Of a stretch of 6,216 nt of DNA, positions 5,936-6,216 are shown one piece after another. Within the stretch, counting starts at the first letter, position 1. Every line of letters begins with the position of its first letter. Origin of the DNA: Candidatus Wirthbacteria bacterium CG2_30_54_11 (GTDB lineage Bacteria > Patescibacteriota > CG2-30-54-11); assembly GCA_001873755.1 (NCBI GenBank), contig MNZT01000090.1, forward strand, positions 1 through 6,216, written 5' to 3'. A program made the position numbers and the translations under genes. The notes under the pieces were generated by a model. The model did not search any database and was not told the DNA's origin. It was given only the letters and a program-made list of their open reading frames with translations.

Positions 5936-5964
5936 AGTATAGCAAAAAGCATAGACTTACACAA
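5936..5964 (-). promoter_or_regulatory. Promoter of rpsT with extended -10
   Basis: On the minus strand, TGCTATACT (5944-5936) is an extended -10 element, and TTGTGT (5964-5959) lies 17 bp upstream of TATACT as the -35 box. The nine-base extended -10 is identical to the one upstream of the LysM gene. The leader would be about 40 nt. Confidence 0.75.
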
Positions 5965-5987
5965 TTACGCGAATTAGATCACGAAAT

Positions 5988-6045
5988 ATCTTACCGAAGG
6001 AGGTAACGTTAGCTCATTCATAATCTTACCGAAAGGTGGGACAAT
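5988..6045 (+). repeat. Two direct copies of ATCTTACCGAA with adjoining G-rich half
   Basis: ATCTTACCGAA is exact at 5988-5998 and 6023-6033, 35 bp apart, followed by GGAGGTAAC in the first copy and AGGTGGGAC in the second. Each copy can also fold: TTACC-GAAGGA-GGTAA in the first and, with two G-T pairs, TTACC-GAAA-GGTGG in the second. Spaced repeats at an IS end are typical transposase binding sites, but a role in the 5' leader of the transposase mRNA is equally possible. Confidence 0.65.
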
Positions 6046-6061
6046 CTCTTGGTTTACAATC

Positions 6062-6067
6062 AGGAGG
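6062..6067 (+). promoter_or_regulatory. Shine-Dalgarno of the transposase gene
   Basis: AGGAGG lies 9 nt before the ATG at 6077 and 12 nt before a second in-frame ATG at 6080, so 6077 is preferred. Confidence 0.75.
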
Positions 6068-6076
6068 GCCCAGAAC

Positions 6077-6216
6077 ATGATGAGCTTCAAAAGTAAACGA
6101 GAATACATCAAGGAGATCAGGGATAAATATAAACGATCCTCACGATCTCAAAAAAGCCAACTCCTCCAGGATGTCAGTGATATCCCCGGGTATCATCGGA
6201 AATACGTGACGACACT
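6077..6216 (+). CDS. Transposase/integrase-like protein, N-terminal 46 codons only
   Basis: The reading frame opens behind a strong Shine-Dalgarno and runs off the right edge after 46 complete codons. It reads MMSFKSKREYIKEIRDKYKR, then a Ser/Lys-rich link, and IPGYHRKYVTT at residues 36-46. A basic start, an EIRDKYK-type helix and a GYHRKY-type ending resemble the N-terminal helix-turn-helix region of a group of DDE/rve integrase-type transposases. The catalytic domain would lie beyond the window, so the family is not assigned more closely. Two repeated motifs directly upstream support an IS. If complete, the element points away from rpsT. The assignment rests on recalled sequence pattern over a short stretch. 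Confidence 0.65.
   Translation, partial: MMSFKSKREYIKEIRDKYKRSSRSQKSQLLQDVSDIPGYHRKYVTT

Larger units (their letters stand above)
5988..6216 (+). mobile_element. Probable left end of an insertion sequence (continues past window)
   Basis: The repeats at 5988-6045 and the transposase-like gene start at 6077 together look like the left end of an IS. The outer boundary cannot be placed because the right end and any target duplication are outside the window. It must lie downstream of the rpsT -35 box (5964) if that promoter is intact. The true edge may be up to about 20 bp left of the position given. Confidence 0.55.

Noticed and set aside
5963..5975. Near-palindrome AATTACGCGAATT upstream of the rpsT promoter
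   Set aside because: The symmetry is imperfect and rests on AATT being self-complementary. A single occurrence gives no support for an operator.

Overview
The window is a compact bacterial chromosomal segment. Its housekeeping layout is split comEC (membrane part, then a separate metallo-beta-lactamase-fold part), a LysM/propeller surface protein, holA (DNA polymerase III delta) and, on the opposite strand, rpsT (ribosomal protein S20). The comEC-holA-rpsT neighbourhood is a familiar bacterial arrangement. TGA serves as a normal stop (comEC part, MBL gene, LysM gene), so the standard bacterial code applies and the UGA-recoding lineages are excluded. The core genes look about 55% G+C on sampled lines. 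The taxon cannot be fixed from this sequence. The two-gene ComEC, the streamlined spacing and the type of transposase at the right edge give a weak lean towards Patescibacteria/CPR, but a Firmicutes-like relative is not excluded.

Left part (1-1418): the C-terminal half of a ComEC-type DNA-uptake channel overlaps by 8 nt a membrane-anchored MBL-fold protein with a complete metal site. Together they equal the usual single ComEC polypeptide.

Centre (about 1411-3196): one AT-rich gene (about 33-40% G+C on sampled lines) encodes a 540-residue protein with an N-terminal charged coiled coil, an unassigned middle domain and a C-terminal Mrr-like nuclease domain (E, D, QxK). It sits between two copies of an 11-bp direct repeat, GAGACTGAAAA. 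The first copy spans the stop codon of the MBL gene, which looks like the footprint of a precise insertion. This is the best candidate for accessory or defence content in the window.

Right part (3197-5940): a promoter with a TGnTATACT extended -10 drives the LysM protein, which overlaps holA by ATGA. holA converges on rpsT, and a GC-rich hairpin between them is a likely terminator, best suited to rpsT. rpsT has its own promoter with the same TGCTATACT element and a small hairpin predicted at the very 5' end of its mRNA.

Right edge (about 5988-6216): two copies of an ATCTTACCGAA motif precede a well-placed Shine-Dalgarno and the first 46 codons of a transposase/integrase-like protein. This looks like the left end of an insertion sequence just upstream of the rpsT promoter. 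No tRNA, rRNA or CRISPR array was seen, and no gene-free stretch exceeds 300 bases.
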